Of a stretch of 64,000 nt of DNA, positions 35,091-44,208 are shown piece by piece. The notes beneath the pieces are model-generated. The model ran no database searches. It was not told the origin of the DNA and saw only the letters and a program-made list of their open reading frames with translations. The translations under genes and the position numbers were made by a program. Numbering within the stretch: the first letter of the stretch is position 1; every line of letters begins with the position of its first letter. Origin of the DNA: Flavobacterium sp. (GTDB lineage Bacteria > Bacteroidota > Bacteroidia > Flavobacteriales > Flavobacteriaceae); assembly GCF_024305175.1 (NCBI RefSeq), contig NZ_JAMWYY010000003.1, positions 52,629 to 116,628 of the forward strand, in the 5' to 3' direction.

Positions 35091-36278
35091 ATGTTATTTT
35101 ACTTACAATTTAAAAATCACGATATTGAAAAATTACAAGATCTGATTAAATTTTTTTTTGATAAAGTCCAGTCATCTAATCCTACATCCTTTAGTAGTAA
35201 GATATTATTTCCGCAATGGTATAGTGATCCGCCGGTACATAGGATGACAGTATTGGAAAAGCTGCTTAAAGAATTTCTAACTTTTGACGATGCCACTAAA
35301 AATAGAATTATAGATGCTTTCAACCGAAGTTTAGATATAAAAAGACTATTCGATGATACTACACTGAGTATTGATACAGCTAAAGATTTTAATAACATCG
35401 TTTGGAAAACTATAAATGATAAAAAAGGTAATACAAAACAACTCTCAATTGCCGATTTCTTATCTGAACTTTTCAATCATCTATATAGTAGTCAACTTGG
35501 AAAAAAGGACAGTTCATTTTGCAAAAAAATTAAATCGGATTTAGGTGAATTCTACAGGTTATTTGTCCAGGAAAATTCAATAAATTATGTGGAATACATG
35601 GTTTGCCCGTATTGTGGTCTTGAAAAAATGCGGGATGAAATGAGCATTCGGAAACCTGATCACGATCACCTTTTGCCAAAGGGGAACGACTTGTTTGTAT
35701 TTGCTGCAATAAATTCTAAAAATCTTTTTCCTTCAGGTACCGACTGTAATCTAGTAAAAGATACTAAACAATTACTTTACTCTGATGATTTCAAGACTAG
35801 ATGTACAGCATTCTATCCCTATAACTCGCAGCCACATCCATTTGAAGAGATGGTCTTTTCGTTAAATTGCTTAGAATTACCAAATATAAATAATAGCTAT
35901 AAGGGAAATTGGTCGGTCGAAATAGAACCCAAAAATGCAGCAGACACAATTATCAGAGATAAAATTGAGTCTTGGGATAGAGTATTTAATATTAAGGCCA
36001 GGTATAAGAGGATAATTAGTATAGGAAATAAAGCATTGATAGACAAAGAACTTCAGCTAACTAGACTTACCAATACTGAAGAATTAAAAAAGAAGTTGGA
36101 ATCCCAAATAGAGCGATTGCCTATTAACTATTTTATGCTAAGCACCGAATTAGAAGTCATTACAAGAAGAATCTTTTTCCAATGGGCAATAGAGGAAATA
36201 AGTTATTTGCAGGAGCTAATTGATTTAAACATCAAAAACAATTTTGCTACTCAAGTAGATCTCAGCTTTGTGGCTTAG
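35091..36278 (+). CDS. HNH-type nuclease partner of the AAA ATPase
   Basis: The 395-residue protein carries a zinc-HNH pattern in its middle. CPYCG (C172, C175) is followed by a treble-clef His/Asp stretch PDHDHLLPKG (about 189-198), then NLFPSGTDCN (C219, N220). This matches HNH endonucleases that degrade or nick DNA. The rest is helical without a recognised domain. It lies 2 bases after the ATPase gene and closes the hsdM-hsdS-ATPase operon. No HsdR-type helicase-nuclease is present, so this is the likely effector (inference). Confidence 0.75.
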   Translation: MLFYLQFKNHDIEKLQDLIKFFFDKVQSSNPTSFSSKILFPQWYSDPPVHRMTVLEKLLKEFLTFDDATKNRIIDAFNRSLDIKRLFDDTTLSIDTAKDFNNIVWKTINDKKGNTKQLSIADFLSELFNHLYSSQLGKKDSSFCKKIKSDLGEFYRLFVQENSINYVEYMVCPYCGLEKMRDEMSIRKPDHDHLLPKGNDLFVFAAINSKNLFPSGTDCNLVKDTKQLLYSDDFKTRCTAFYPYNSQPHPFEEMVFSLNCLELPNINNSYKGNWSVEIEPKNAADTIIRDKIESWDRVFNIKARYKRIISIGNKALIDKELQLTRLTNTEELKKKLESQIERLPINYFMLSTELEVITRRIFFQWAIEEISYLQELIDLNIKNNFATQVDLSFVA

Positions 36279-36279
36279 A

Positions 36280-36501
36280 TTAAATTCCTAATGATTTAAA
36301 AAACTCAAAAAGTTTGATTTCTCTTGCTTCACAAATCTTCATTAGTGTTATCAGACTTATTTGATAATCTTTATCATTTTTAATCCTTCTTACCGTCTTT
36401 TCATCTATATTGTGCTCAGTTGCAAAATAATTTTGCGATTCAGCTTTATCCACCCATTCCCGGGCAATATATTCAACAATTAAACGATTTTTATCCTTCA
36501 T
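36280..36501 (-). CDS. Small HTH regulator of the restriction-like island
   Basis: The 73-residue protein reads as a helix-turn-helix domain (NYFATEHNIDEKTVRRIKNDKDYQISLITLMKICEAREIKLFEFFKSL), Cro/XRE-like. It is convergent to the HNH gene, with stops almost touching. A perfect 7-base dyad at 36534-36553 lies just ahead of its start and next to the promoter at 36564, and is probably its operator. It may control itself and the downstream RNA/SusC unit, or act as an immunity-type control gene. Confidence 0.7.
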   Translation of the reverse strand: MKDKNRLIVEYIAREWVDKAESQNYFATEHNIDEKTVRRIKNDKDYQISLITLMKICEAREIKLFEFFKSLGI

Positions 36502-36533
36502 ATTAACAAAGGAACCTGTTAAAAATTAAATTT

Positions 36534-36553
36534 ATTCGGACTGAAATCCGAAT
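36534..36553. promoter_or_regulatory. Operator-like palindrome between HTH gene and SusC leader promoter
   Basis: ATTCGGA-CTGAAA-TCCGAAT is a perfect 7-base dyad with a 6-base centre. It is 33 bases before the HTH gene start and 11 bases before the rightward promoter, so it can act on both. Confidence 0.65.
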
Positions 36554-36563
36554 TATTAAATAT

Positions 36564-36594
36564 TTTGCTATATTTGCTATAGATAATATATTTG
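36564..36594 (+). promoter_or_regulatory. Strong promoter of the structured leader RNA
   Basis: TTTG (36564-36567), 19 bases, then TATATTTG (36587-36594) is a perfect Bacteroidota housekeeping promoter. Transcription should begin near 36601, 35 bases before the large RNA hairpin. Confidence 0.75.
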
Positions 36595-36599
36595 CGATA

Positions 36600-36770
36600 C
36601 TTCAAATAATATGAAGCATTCGCTTTGAACCCCGGACGGAAAACTGGTAATTTTTAGCAACGGGATGATAAGTGTAAATGCTCACGCCATATATGGCGTG
36701 GGCTCACTTATTGTTGCAGGGTATACCAGTACCTCCGTTCGATAAGTTGAGTTTAAACCCACGCCTCCTT
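36600..36770 (+). ncRNA. Structured leader RNA or small RNA with two exclusive folds
   Basis: One fold is an extended hairpin (36636-36738) with nested stems ACGGA/TCCGT, ACTGGTA/TACCAGT, GCAAC/GTTGC and ATAAGTG/CACTTAT, capped by the palindrome CACGCCATATATGGCGTG (36683-36700). The other fold pairs GGCGTGGG (36695-36702) with CCCACGCC (36758-36765) and CTCACTTAT (36703-36711) with ATAAGTTGAG (36742-36751), which breaks the first. The family is not recognised; a riboswitch-like attenuator, a 6S-like RNA or another small RNA are all possible. Confidence 0.6.
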
Positions 36771-36840
36771 TTTAAGGATGGCCTCTTCTACTCTACTTAT
36801 TTCTTAGCAATGTTTTTGTGTCGCGTGGTAGTAATACTTC

Positions 36841-36996
36841 ATGATGGACGCGTATAAGAAAAATCATTTTTCTATCCTTTCAGGTTCATATTCTTTGGAC
36901 CCTGCGCACCATGCCGCAATACCCGGAGCAGACTTCGGCCGTATTGGTAAAATAATAGCTAAACCATTATTAACCAGTAAATACGTGTGCCCATGA
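36841..36996 (+). CDS. Possible 51-residue peptide in the SusC leader
   Basis: ATG at 36841 (a second at 36844) opens a frame ending with TGA at 36994-36996: MMDAYKKNHFSILSGSY... with a Gly/Ile-rich end and a final VCP. It lies between the structured RNA and SusC. No family was recognised and a chance frame of this length is quite possible. A leader peptide or a small precursor are options. The rest of 36502-37108 shows only the operator, promoter and RNA structures listed separately. Confidence 0.25.
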   Translation: MMDAYKKNHFSILSGSYSLDPAHHAAIPGADFGRIGKIIAKPLLTSKYVCP

Positions 36997-37031
36997 GAAA
37001 CTGACCAAACTAGCCAAACACAAATAAAAAA

Positions 37032-37065
37032 CCTTCTGCTGCTACTTGGCGGTGCGGGCAGAAGG
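37032..37065. repeat. Hairpin in the SusC 5' leader
   Basis: CCTTCTGC (37032-37039) and GCAGAAGG (37058-37065) form an 8-base stem about 45 bases before the SusC start. On the minus strand it is followed by a T run (TTTTTTATTTG), so it would terminate antisense transcription. On the plus strand it is a leader hairpin. Confidence 0.5.
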
Positions 37066-37108
37066 CTCGAGAAAACAAAACTTTCGTTTCATTTAACAAT
37101 TCAAAATT

Positions 37109-40100
37109 ATGAAAATAATTTCATTGGATAAGGGCTGCTTTGCCTTTATTTTAGGGCTTTTGCTGTGGTGCAGCCACATGCATGCCAACTATATTGACCG
37201 TAGTGTAATTATATCCTTTTGGCAGTCAACTATCACCGGGACTGTAACCGACAGTGGAGGTCCGCTGCCCGGAGTGAACATTTATCTAAAAGATGGCACC
37301 TCCGCTACCGTATCGGACGAAAAAGGGAACTTCAGCATTACTGCTTCAATCGGCGATACACTCGTATTCTCCTTTATGGGTATGAAAAACGTAGAGCAGG
37401 TTATTACCTCACAGTCCATCGATGTCGTGATGCAGGAAGATGCCGCACAACTGGCAGAGGTAGTGATCAATGCAGGATATTACAGCGTAAAGGACAAGGA
37501 GCGAACCGGAAGCATTTCGCGTATTACCGCAAAGGACATTGAAAAGCAGCCCGTCGCAAATCCCCTTGCAACGCTCCAGGGCCGCATGCCGGGTGTGGAT
37601 GTTGTGCAGAATACCGGCGTGCCGGGCGGAGGATTTAGCATAAAGATCCGGGGAAGGAACAGCCTCCGTACAGGCGGTAATGACCCACTGTACATTGTGG
37701 ACGGAATGCCGTTCACTGCGGACAATGTAAGCTCAGAATCGGCTTATCAGGGCATCCTGCCATTTGGCGGCTCAAGCCCGCTGAACGGGCTAAGCCCCAA
37801 CGATATCGAAAGCATAGAGATACTCAAGGATGCAGATGCCACAGCCATTTATGGCTCTCGCGGAGCCAATGGAGTGGTACTGATAACTACTAAAAAAGGG
37901 CGTGCTGAAAAAACGACTTTTTCAGTCAATGCCTATACGGGTGTTTCAAGCGTCTCCCGGTTTATGAAGCTCATGAATACAACGCAGTATCTGGATATGC
38001 GCAGGCAGGCGTTCATCAACGACGGTTTCACGGAAATCCCTGAATGGGCTTACGATGTCAATGGCACATGGGATCAAAATCGCAATACTGATTGGCAGGA
38101 AGAGCTTATTGGCGGGACAGCGGTCACACAAAACATCGAGGCAGGTATTTCAGGGGGCAGTGAGTCGACACGTTACCTGGTGCGCGGGACTACTTACAAA
38201 GAGGGAACCGTTTTTCCCGGAGACTTCAGTTTTCGGAAATCCGCATTGCACCTAAACGTTAATCATCGTTCAGCAGATCAGCGTTTCGGCCTTAACCTGT
38301 CTGCCAATTATGTAGCCTCCAAAAGCGACCTGCCGGGCACCGACCTTACCTATAAAGCCAGTATCCTTTCTCCCAACGCACCGGAATTGTATAACGCTGA
38401 AGGCGGTTTGAACTGGGAAAACTCCACTTGGGAAAATCCTCTGGCGGCATTAAATCAGGATTACCTCGCAAGCAATAACAGCCTGACGGCGGGTGCAAGT
38501 CTAAGCTATAGGCTTATCGATGGCCTGGAAGCTAAGGCGCTGATGGGATATGCGGACAATCGGTTGGAAGAGAAACGCCTTTCGCCAAATACTTATATAT
38601 GACCCTGCATGGGGATATACAACTGCGGTTTCCAATGCCTTCAGGAGCCTGGTCAGCCAGCGCTCTTGGAACTTCGAGCCACAGCTGGAATTCACCAGGC
38701 GCTTAGGGCCCGGTGACTTGCAGGTCCTTGGCGGTCTGACTTTTCAGGAACGTACCGCACATGCGCTGCAATTAAGCGGGACAGGATTCGCGAACAATAA
38801 TTTGATCGATAACCTGTCCGCCGCAACAACTGTTTATATATTGGCCGACAGCGAAGTGCTCTACCGCTATAATGCGATATTCGGGAGGCTAAACTACAAT
38901 ATTGATGGGAAATACATCCTTAACCTGACAGGTCGCAGGGACGGTTCCAGCAGGTTCGGCCCAGGGAAAAGATTTGCAAATTTTGGCGCTGTAGGGGGAG
39001 CCTGGATCTTTAGCAAAGAGAAAATATTTGCAGATATGCAAACGGCGCTGAGTTTTGGAAAGCTTCGGGGAAGTTACGGTACTACCGGAAGTGATCAGAT
39101 AGGCGACTATCAGTATCTCAGCACTTATCAGGCTACAGGAGTACCTTATCAGGGGGTTGTTGGGCTTCAGCCGGTACGCCTGTTTAATCCCGATTTCAGC
39201 TGGGAGACAAATAAGAAACTTGAATTTGCAGTAGAACTCGGCTTCCTGAAAGACCGCCTGTATTTGACCGCTGCCCATTACAGGAACCGCTCTTCCAGTC
39301 AGTTGGTCGGTATTCCATTACCGACGATGACAGGATTTCCTTCCATCCAGGCTAACCTTGATGCCACGGTCCAGAATACAGGATGGGAATTTGATTTTAG
39401 AACTATAATTCTTGATACCGGGAAATGGAACTGGACGGCATCGGCAAATGTTACTTTCGCCCGCAACAAGCTTTTGCGATATGATGGGCTGGAAAGCTCG
39501 ACCTACGCAGAGCAGTATATAATTGGCCAGCCGCTGGATATTGTAAAAGTGTACCATAACACAGGGGTCGACCAGCAAACGGGTCTATACACGTTCCAGG
39601 ACTATAATGGAGATGGGCAGATCACCTGGCCCGAAGACAGCCAGAAAATCGTAAGCCTGACACCGGACTATTATGGAGGTTTACAAAACAGCCTGTCTTA
39701 TAAGAACTGGAGCCTTGATTTTCTTTTGCAGTTCGTAAAACAGCAGGGGTATAATCATTTTAATACTGGTGCGATTCCGGGGCTTCCTGATAACCAGCCG
39801 GCAGCGGTAGTTTCCGCTTGGCAATCTGGGTCACCTTCGGATATCCAGCTTTACACGGCAGGGTACAATAATGAGGCGCTTGACGCATTTTACAACTTCA
39901 TTGGAAGTGATGGTGTCATATCCGATGCCTCTTTCCTGCGCCTTAAAAATCTATCGATCTCCTATACCCTGCCAAAAGAATGGTTACCCTCCACCTCTTG
40001 CAGGTTATATTTTCAGGGACAAAACCTGCTGACACTGACAAAGTTTAAAGGTGCGGATCCTGAGAACCAGACCCGCGGAAGCCTTCCTCCCCTGAGGACG

Positions 40101-40136
40101 CTGAGTTTTGGCGTTCAAATCGATTTCCAACCTTAA
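37109..40136 (+). pseudogene. SusC/RagA-type TonB-dependent outer membrane transporter, frameshifted
   Basis: Two frames together make one SusC. The first (37109-38602) has a leader, the carboxypeptidase-like repeat ITGTVTDSGGPLPGVNIYLKDG, and a plug with GRMPGVDV, IRGRNSLRTGGNDPLYIVDGMPF and DATAIYGSRGANGVVLITTKKG. The second continues the barrel (DPAWGYTTAVSNAF...) to the typical end LPPLRTLSFGVQIDF. The shift is at the TATATAT run around 38594-38600. Removing one base would give NTYI-DPAWGY, the usual SusC text. It is either a true lesion, phase-variable slippage or a sequencing error. It would import peptides or glycans together with SusD. Confidence 0.88.
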
Positions 40137-40147
40137 TTTAAACAATA

Positions 40148-41554
40148 ATGAAAAGATATAATCTATTGGGGCTTGTAACACAAATACGCTACACTCTTTA
40201 CGGAGCGGCTGTTATCGTTGCTTGTACCGCATGTGAAAATTTCGTGGACATTCCGGGGCCCGCTGCAGAATTACCTGCGAATGTCGTTTATGAGGATGTG
40301 GCAACAGCCGATGCTGCCCTTGCGCATATCTACTCCTCGCTGCAAAGTAAGGCCTTAGTCACTGGCAGTGGTTCGGGAATGGGCATACTGATGGGCGCTT
40401 ACAGCGATGAGCTTATCAGCTATAGTAATTACGGCCTGCCGGAAGAGAAGTTCTTTACAAATAACCTTCAGGCAAACGATGCGACTGTCGCCTCCATTTG
40501 GGCCGATTCATACAACCTGGTCTATGCTTCGAATGCGATACTGGAAGGTACTCAGGCATCGCAAACACTACAGCAGGATGATAAGGACCGCTTGCAGGGC
40601 GAAGCGCTCTTCCTAAGGTCTTATATCTACAGTTATCTGGTGCAGCTCTTTGGTGATATCCCCTATGTGACCACTACCGATTATACCGTAAATATGTCTC
40701 TTGCCAAACTACCGGTTGCCGTAATCTATAGCCGGCTAATTGATGATTTGGCAGCAGCAGAAGGATTGCTGGGCGAAAGTTATACCGGTAACGGGCGCGT
40801 TCGCCCTAATAAGTACACAGCTGCAGCGCTTCTGGCAAGGGTGTGCTTAAACGCTGGTGAATATGAGCTTGCATCGGAAAAAGCCTCCCAGGTCATTAAC
40901 AATACCGCGCTCTTCAGTCTTAGTGCCGACCTCAACGAGGTATTTCTGATTGATAGCCCAGGCACGATCTGGCAACTGATGCCGGCGGCTGCCAATCTTA
41001 ATACGCTGGAAGGCCAGAATTATATATTCAGTAGCGGGCCTCCGAGCACGCGCGCGCTGAGCCAGTCTCTCATTGATTCTTTTGAGCCCGGCGATCTGAG
41101 GCTGGTGCATTGGGTAGGGTCTGTAACAGAAGGTGGGGAACAATGGTATTATCCCTTTAAGTATAAGCAGAGCGAGCCGACAGAGGCTTCCCTGGAATAT
41201 TCGGTACAGCTCAGGCTGGAAGAAATGTATCTGGTACGCGCTGAAGCACGTATACGGACCGGTGACCTTATAGGGGCGAAAGAAGATCTCAATGCCATAC
41301 GCGAACGTGCGGGACTCGACCCTACTGATGCAGACGGCACGACAAGTCTGCTGGATGCCATCTTGCAGGAGCGACGGGTAGAGCTTTTCAGTGAGCTGGG
41401 ACACAGGTTTTTTGACCTTAAGCGCCTGGGCGCCGCCAATGCAGTATTGTCGATGCAGAAACCGGGCTGGAATGAATTTGATATAAGTCTCCCCTTGCCG
41501 GAAAGGGAGCTACGGCTTAATCCAAATCTTTTGCCTCAAAACACAGGTTATTAA
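40148..41554 (+). CDS. SusD/RagB-type outer membrane lipoprotein
   Basis: The 468-residue lipoprotein (lipobox IVACTAC near residue 25) has the SusD plan. It starts FVDIPGPAAELPANVVYEDVATADAALAHIYSSL, has helical TPR-like parts (GEALFLRSYIYSYLVQLFGDIPYV) and the characteristic end LDAILQERRVELFSELGHRFFDLKRLG...LPLPERELRLNPNL. It caps the SusC channel and binds the ligand on the cell surface. It lies 11 bases after SusC. The neighbouring S9 peptidase makes peptides a likelier ligand than sugars (inference). Confidence 0.93.
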   Translation: MKRYNLLGLVTQIRYTLYGAAVIVACTACENFVDIPGPAAELPANVVYEDVATADAALAHIYSSLQSKALVTGSGSGMGILMGAYSDELISYSNYGLPEEKFFTNNLQANDATVASIWADSYNLVYASNAILEGTQASQTLQQDDKDRLQGEALFLRSYIYSYLVQLFGDIPYVTTTDYTVNMSLAKLPVAVIYSRLIDDLAAAEGLLGESYTGNGRVRPNKYTAAALLARVCLNAGEYELASEKASQVINNTALFSLSADLNEVFLIDSPGTIWQLMPAAANLNTLEGQNYIFSSGPPSTRALSQSLIDSFEPGDLRLVHWVGSVTEGGEQWYYPFKYKQSEPTEASLEYSVQLRLEEMYLVRAEARIRTGDLIGAKEDLNAIRERAGLDPTDADGTTSLLDAILQERRVELFSELGHRFFDLKRLGAANAVLSMQKPGWNEFDISLPLPERELRLNPNLLPQNTGY

Positions 41555-41560
41555 TAGCTG

Positions 41561-41597
41561 GCCCCGGGCTATTTGAGTTAGTATGGTCCGGGGCTTT
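41561..41597 (+). terminator. Hairpin between SusD and peptidase genes
   Basis: GCCCCGG (41561-41567) pairs with CCGGGGC (41588-41594), followed by only TTT. It may act as a weak terminator or an mRNA-stability hairpin that lowers peptidase expression relative to SusD. Confidence 0.45.
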
Positions 41598-41615
41598 ACC
41601 AAAAGAAAATGATAC

Positions 41616-44168
41616 ATGAGACTTATATTTATTTTTTTATGCTTTTTTATGCTTTTTATGGAAGCCCATGCGCAAAAGCGTGTGATTGTGGAAGAAGATT
41701 ATCGGCAATGGGAAACTTTGTCTTTAGCAGGAGTATCTCATGATGGACAGTGGGTGGCCTACAGGAAGGGCAAAGTTGCCGGGGATACGCTATTTATCTG
41801 TAATACCAAAACAGCATCCCTTAAGGCATATCCGGAAGCGTATAGGGCAGTCTTCTCGGGCAATGACCGATATGTGTCAATTATTAGTAGTACTAATGTA
41901 CTATTATTGGAATTAGGCACAGGCAGGGAGATGACTATTGAAAAGGTAAATTTCTTAGGATTTTCAAATAGCAGTGGCACTGCAGTGCTGCATGATCAGG
42001 CAAAGAGCTCGCTTATTATCGTTAATACGAATACACTGTCCGTAAAAGACATTAAAAATGTAACGGCTGCCGCCCTAAGCCCAAAAAGAGATTTTGCAGC
42101 TCTTGTCAAAAAAGAAAAAGACCATCAGAGCGTCGTGATACAGAATCTGGATAATTTTTCGGTCACCACCATAGTTGCTGAAGGAGCCAGATATAGCCAG
42201 CTGAAGTGGAATACTCCGGGAAGGGCAATAGCATTTTACGCTATAGGAAATGATAGTAAAAATCAATACGAAATTATAGCTGTTACACGACATGGAAAAA
42301 ACTGGAAGACCAGGAACTTAAAGGACGTCGGGCCTGAGAATGGGCAGATGCTCATAAGGCCTTCACAATTAGCCATAAGCGATGATGGCAACACTGTATT
42401 TCATTATATGCAAAGGGAAGCGGGGGATAATGCAATTCCGGTGCTGCAAAATAAACCGTCGGTGCTTAATAGCCCTTCGGAAAAACTGCGGAAGACGGGT
42501 GCCTCCAACAGCACTTCGAACACCTTTTGGTTCGCCTGGGATCTTTCAAAAGGAAAAAATACCGCTGTTGAAACGGAAGATTATCCTAATGCAGTACTTA
42601 CCGGCGATAAAAGCCATGCGCTTGTTTTTAAGGAAGACAACTATCTTCCCCAACATAAGTATATTGATGAGTACATAGATATTAAATTGCTTTGTATCAG
42701 GACTGGGGAAATAAAAACATTCCTGGATAAGCAGGTGTACCACCCCGAACAAACATTGGTCTCCCCTGCCGGTGGCTATATTGCTTATTTTAGGGATCGT
42801 CAATGGTATGTTTATGACATTAAAAAGGATAAGCACAAATGTATTAGCAATGGTATTCCTTACCCCGTTTATAAAACCGAATACGACCTGCCCGGCTCCT
42901 TACCGCCATACGGTTGCGGCGGGTGGTCAGAAGATGATAGCGAATTTTACATTTATGACTGTTACGATATATGGACGGTTAATCCGGTCACGGGTAAAAC
43001 CTTCAGGATGACAACCGGCAGGGAGGCGGGCATCCAGAACCGTATATATGATGATGGGCTTATATCCAGCAGTTCCGGAAGGATATTCGGGTTTGCTGCA
43101 AAGATTGTGGATACTCCCCTTCTGATAAAAACCATTAATACACAAAACCTTGATGAGGGATTAGAAATTTGGGATAATCCAAATGGCCTGCGAAAGCTCA
43201 TTAATACGGACAGGCATCTTTTTAGCATCAAGGGATTTGATGATGCCTCCGGTTGGCTTTTTTTTGAATCTGATTTTGATCAGCCGCCGGTTCTTAAGGT
43301 GTTGTACAGAAATGGTAAGACAGCTGTTCTCGCAACATCTAACCCACAACAGGAAAATTTCTTATGGGGCAAATCGGAACTCATTCATTATAAAGCTAAC
43401 GGAAAGGAATTAAAAGGCGCGCTGTTTTTTCCTGCTGATTACGATCCGGACAGAAAATACCCGATGGTGGTGAATATTTATGAGCGGTTAAGCCACACGC
43501 TGAATTTATACATACCGCCTGATAGGGGTTCCGACAATGGCATAAACATTACGCATCTCACAGCTAAGGGATATTTTGTGCTCTGCCCTGATATCTACTA
43601 TACTTTAAATGAGGTAGGCCGGTCGTCTTTGGAATGCGTGACGGCCAGCGTTGAAGCTGCAACACAAAAATATAATATCGATTCGGCTAACATAGCATTG
43701 AACGGTCATTCTTTTGGCGGCTACCAGGCATCATACATAATGGGAAAAACCGATATATTCAGCACCGCAATTATCGGGGCAGCCATAACTGACCTGCGAA
43801 GCTTTTATCTGTCTTTTAATGGGTCAGGATACCCTAATATGGATTTGTTTTATAGCTACCAGTTCAGGTTTTCCGAAGCTTTTGATTCCGAAGGCCTCCT
43901 GGAAAATTCTCCCCTTGAGCATATCAGGAATGTCAAAGCACCACTCTTGCTTTGGACTTCCGATACTGACCCTGTTGTTGACTATAGCCAAACCATCATG
44001 TTTTATAATGCATTATGGAAACTTGGCAAGCCATGTTCTTTGTTAGTGTATCCCGGAGAGGAACACTCACTCATGGAGCGCACAAATCAGGTAGACCTTA
44101 GCCAACGGATGTTAGAGTGGCTTGATTACAAGCTAAAAGGAAGTCCTAAACCTAAATGGGCTAATTGA
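41616..44168 (+). CDS. S9-family prolyl-oligopeptidase-like serine peptidase
   Basis: The 850-residue protein has a signal peptide (FIFLCFFMLFMEAHAQ), an N-terminal beta-propeller region with repeated strand patterns, and a C-terminal alpha/beta hydrolase. The nucleophile is in NGHSFGGYQ (about S699), the Asp in TSDTDPVVDYSQ and the His in GEEHSLMER. It would cleave short peptides in the periplasm. Its place after SusC/SusD suggests digestion of peptides brought in by that pair, or processing of the cysteine-rich peptide encoded next door. Confidence 0.88.
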   Translation: MRLIFIFLCFFMLFMEAHAQKRVIVEEDYRQWETLSLAGVSHDGQWVAYRKGKVAGDTLFICNTKTASLKAYPEAYRAVFSGNDRYVSIISSTNVLLLELGTGREMTIEKVNFLGFSNSSGTAVLHDQAKSSLIIVNTNTLSVKDIKNVTAAALSPKRDFAALVKKEKDHQSVVIQNLDNFSVTTIVAEGARYSQLKWNTPGRAIAFYAIGNDSKNQYEIIAVTRHGKNWKTRNLKDVGPENGQMLIRPSQLAISDDGNTVFHYMQREAGDNAIPVLQNKPSVLNSPSEKLRKTGASNSTSNTFWFAWDLSKGKNTAVETEDYPNAVLTGDKSHALVFKEDNYLPQHKYIDEYIDIKLLCIRTGEIKTFLDKQVYHPEQTLVSPAGGYIAYFRDRQWYVYDIKKDKHKCISNGIPYPVYKTEYDLPGSLPPYGCGGWSEDDSEFYIYDCYDIWTVNPVTGKTFRMTTGREAGIQNRIYDDGLISSSSGRIFGFAAKIVDTPLLIKTINTQNLDEGLEIWDNPNGLRKLINTDRHLFSIKGFDDASGWLFFESDFDQPPVLKVLYRNGKTAVLATSNPQQENFLWGKSELIHYKANGKELKGALFFPADYDPDRKYPMVVNIYERLSHTLNLYIPPDRGSDNGINITHLTAKGYFVLCPDIYYTLNEVGRSSLECVTASVEAATQKYNIDSANIALNGHSFGGYQASYIMGKTDIFSTAIIGAAITDLRSFYLSFNGSGYPNMDLFYSYQFRFSEAFDSEGLLENSPLEHIRNVKAPLLLWTSDTDPVVDYSQTIMFYNALWKLGKPCSLLVYPGEEHSLMERTNQVDLSQRMLEWLDYKLKGSPKPKWAN

Positions 44169-44181
44169 GTTAATAAATAGG

Positions 44182-44208
44182 AAAGGTGCCTTTCGGCACC
44201 TTTCAACT
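44182..44208. terminator. Bidirectional terminator hairpin
   Basis: AAAGGTGCC (44182-44190) and GGCACCTTT (44195-44203) form a perfect 9-base stem with loop TTTC between two convergent genes (S9 peptidase and DUF6520). Confidence 0.75.

Noticed and set aside
30236-36278. A complete classical type I restriction system
   Set aside because: No HsdR with helicase motifs is present; the genes after hsdS encode an ABC-type ATPase and an HNH protein.
36600-36770. Retron msr/msd RNA as explanation for the structured region
   Set aside because: No reverse transcriptase gene is present nearby, so a retron is not supported.
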